Part shown: positions 5,700 through 6,379 of the stretch, in pieces
Numbering within the stretch: position 1 is the first letter of the stretch
Layout of the letters: every line of letters begins with the position of its first letter
Origin: Sphingomonadales bacterium
GTDB taxonomy: Bacteria; Pseudomonadota; Alphaproteobacteria; Sphingomonadales; Sphingomonadaceae
Direction of reading: 5' to 3'
Assembly (NCBI GenBank): GCA_004292705.1
Contig: RDXA01000137.1
Span: forward strand, 1-6,379
Length of the DNA stretch: 6,379 bases
Made by a program: the position numbers and the translations under genes
The notes under the pieces: generated by a model
The model's database searches: none
Seen by the model: the letters and a program-made list of their open reading frames with translations, nothing else
Told to the model about the DNA's origin: nothing

Positions 5700-6379
5700 C
5701 TAATGTCCCCGCGCGACCGCGAACTGCGCCGCTTCGGCCATGGCGGCGCGGGCCTTGCCATCGGGGAAGATCGAGATCGCGTCGATCGCGCGGTGCGCGA
5801 AGTGGCGGGCGCGCTCACGCGTGTCTTCCAAGGCATTGTGCTTGCCGATCAGGGCGATCGCATGGGCGAGATCATCGTCCGACGAGCGGTGGCCAATGAT
5901 GGCGTCCTTCCAGAACTTGCGCTCGTCCTCATTGCCGCGCGCATAGGCGAGAATCACCGGCAGGGTCATCTTGCCCTCGCGGAAATCATCGCCCTGGTCC
6001 TTGCCCATTTCGGCAGCATCGGAATCGTAGTCGATCGCATCATCGACCAGCTGGAAGGCGACGCCGAGGTTGCGGCCATAGCTCTCCAGCGCGCGCTCCT
6101 GCTCCTCCGAGCATTCCGCCACCACGGCGCTGATCTGGCTGGCGGCGGCGAACAGAGCGGCGGTCTTGGCGCCGATGATGTGGAGATATTGCTCTTCGCT
6201 GGTGTTGATCTGGCGCTGGGCGGAAAGCTGGGAAACCTCGCCCTCCGCGATCACCGCACTGGCACGCGACAGGATCGACAGGACGCGCAAGCTGCCGTCC
6301 TCGGTCATCAGCTCGAACGCGCGGCTGAACAGGAAGTCGCCGACCAGCACGGTTGCCGGGTTGCCGAAGATGATGTTGG
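5700..6379 (-). CDS. ispB: Long-chain polyprenyl diphosphate synthase (octaprenyl/decaprenyl type), 5' end outside window
   Basis: A trans-isoprenyl diphosphate synthase that extends farnesyl diphosphate with isopentenyl diphosphate to make the ubiquinone side chain. About 226 C-terminal codons are present, and the frame is open to the window edge. The visible sequence begins NIIFGNPATVLVGDFLFSR, the conserved region after the first Asp-rich motif. That motif (DDVVD-like) and the N-terminus lie beyond 6379. The second Asp-rich motif is present as QLVDDAIDYD (about 6053-6024), followed by GKDQGDDFREGKMTLP, the family's DDxxEGKxTLP signature that contributes Mg2+ and substrate binding. The GTG at 6350 codes for an internal Val and is not a start. 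Product chain length cannot be read from this fragment; decaprenyl (Q-10) is likely if the host is a sphingomonad. The gene ends with TAG at 5702-5700. Confidence 0.9.
   Translation of the reverse strand, partial: NIIFGNPATVLVGDFLFSRAFELMTEDGSLRVLSILSRASAVIAEGEVSQLSAQRQINTSEEQYLHIIGAKTAALFAAASQISAVVAECSEEQERALESYGRNLGVAFQLVDDAIDYDSDAAEMGKDQGDDFREGKMTLPVILAYARGNEDERKFWKDAIIGHRSSDDDLAHAIALIGKHNALEDTRERARHFAHRAIDAISIFPDGKARAAMAEAAQFAVARGH

Noticed and set aside
1..6379. Mobile element, CRISPR array, toxin-antitoxin or defence system
   Set aside because: No transposase or integrase, spaced direct repeats, small paired genes or base-composition break was seen; all coding space is taken by conserved housekeeping genes.

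Overview
This window looks like a GC-rich chromosomal segment of an alphaproteobacterium. The Lon, DnaX, HrpB and complex I accessory-subunit sequences, together with the order SRP RNA-dnaX-ybaB, suggest Sphingomonadales (Erythrobacter/Sphingomonas-like). That placement comes from recognising protein families, not from a search. Every supported gene is on the minus strand, so transcription runs from high to low coordinates. Both ends of the window cut through a gene.

Layout in the direction of transcription. A 5'-truncated long-chain polyprenyl diphosphate synthase gene (ubiquinone side chain) ends at 5700. An 81-base gap follows, holding a REP-like inverted repeat. Next is hrpB (GTG start at 5618), a full-length DEAH-box helicase. 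After only 14 bases comes a 92-codon gene for the NDUFS4-like accessory subunit of respiratory complex I. A plausible sigma-70-type promoter starts just past that gene's stop codon and leads into the small bacterial SRP (4.5S) RNA. Then come dnaX (DNA polymerase III tau/gamma) and, 13 bases later, ybaB/ebfC, whose ribosome binding site overlaps the dnaX stop codon. A 105-base gap holds a GC-rich hairpin and a possible heat-shock-type promoter. The window ends in the first ~156 codons of lon.

Functionally this is housekeeping DNA: replication clamp loading and nucleoid structure (dnaX-ybaB), protein targeting (SRP RNA), protein quality control (lon), and respiration (complex I subunit and quinone tail synthesis), with an RNA-helicase-like protein of uncertain role. 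I see no mobile element, CRISPR array, tRNA, toxin-antitoxin pair or defence cassette, and no evidence of a novel system. The points worth a second look are mostly regulatory or concern gene order: the two promoter candidates, the REP-like repeat, lon where recR often sits, the DnaX N-terminal extension, and a motif VI variant in HrpB. No stretch over 300 bases lacks a gene; the largest non-coding stretch (2712-2889) is mostly SRP RNA.
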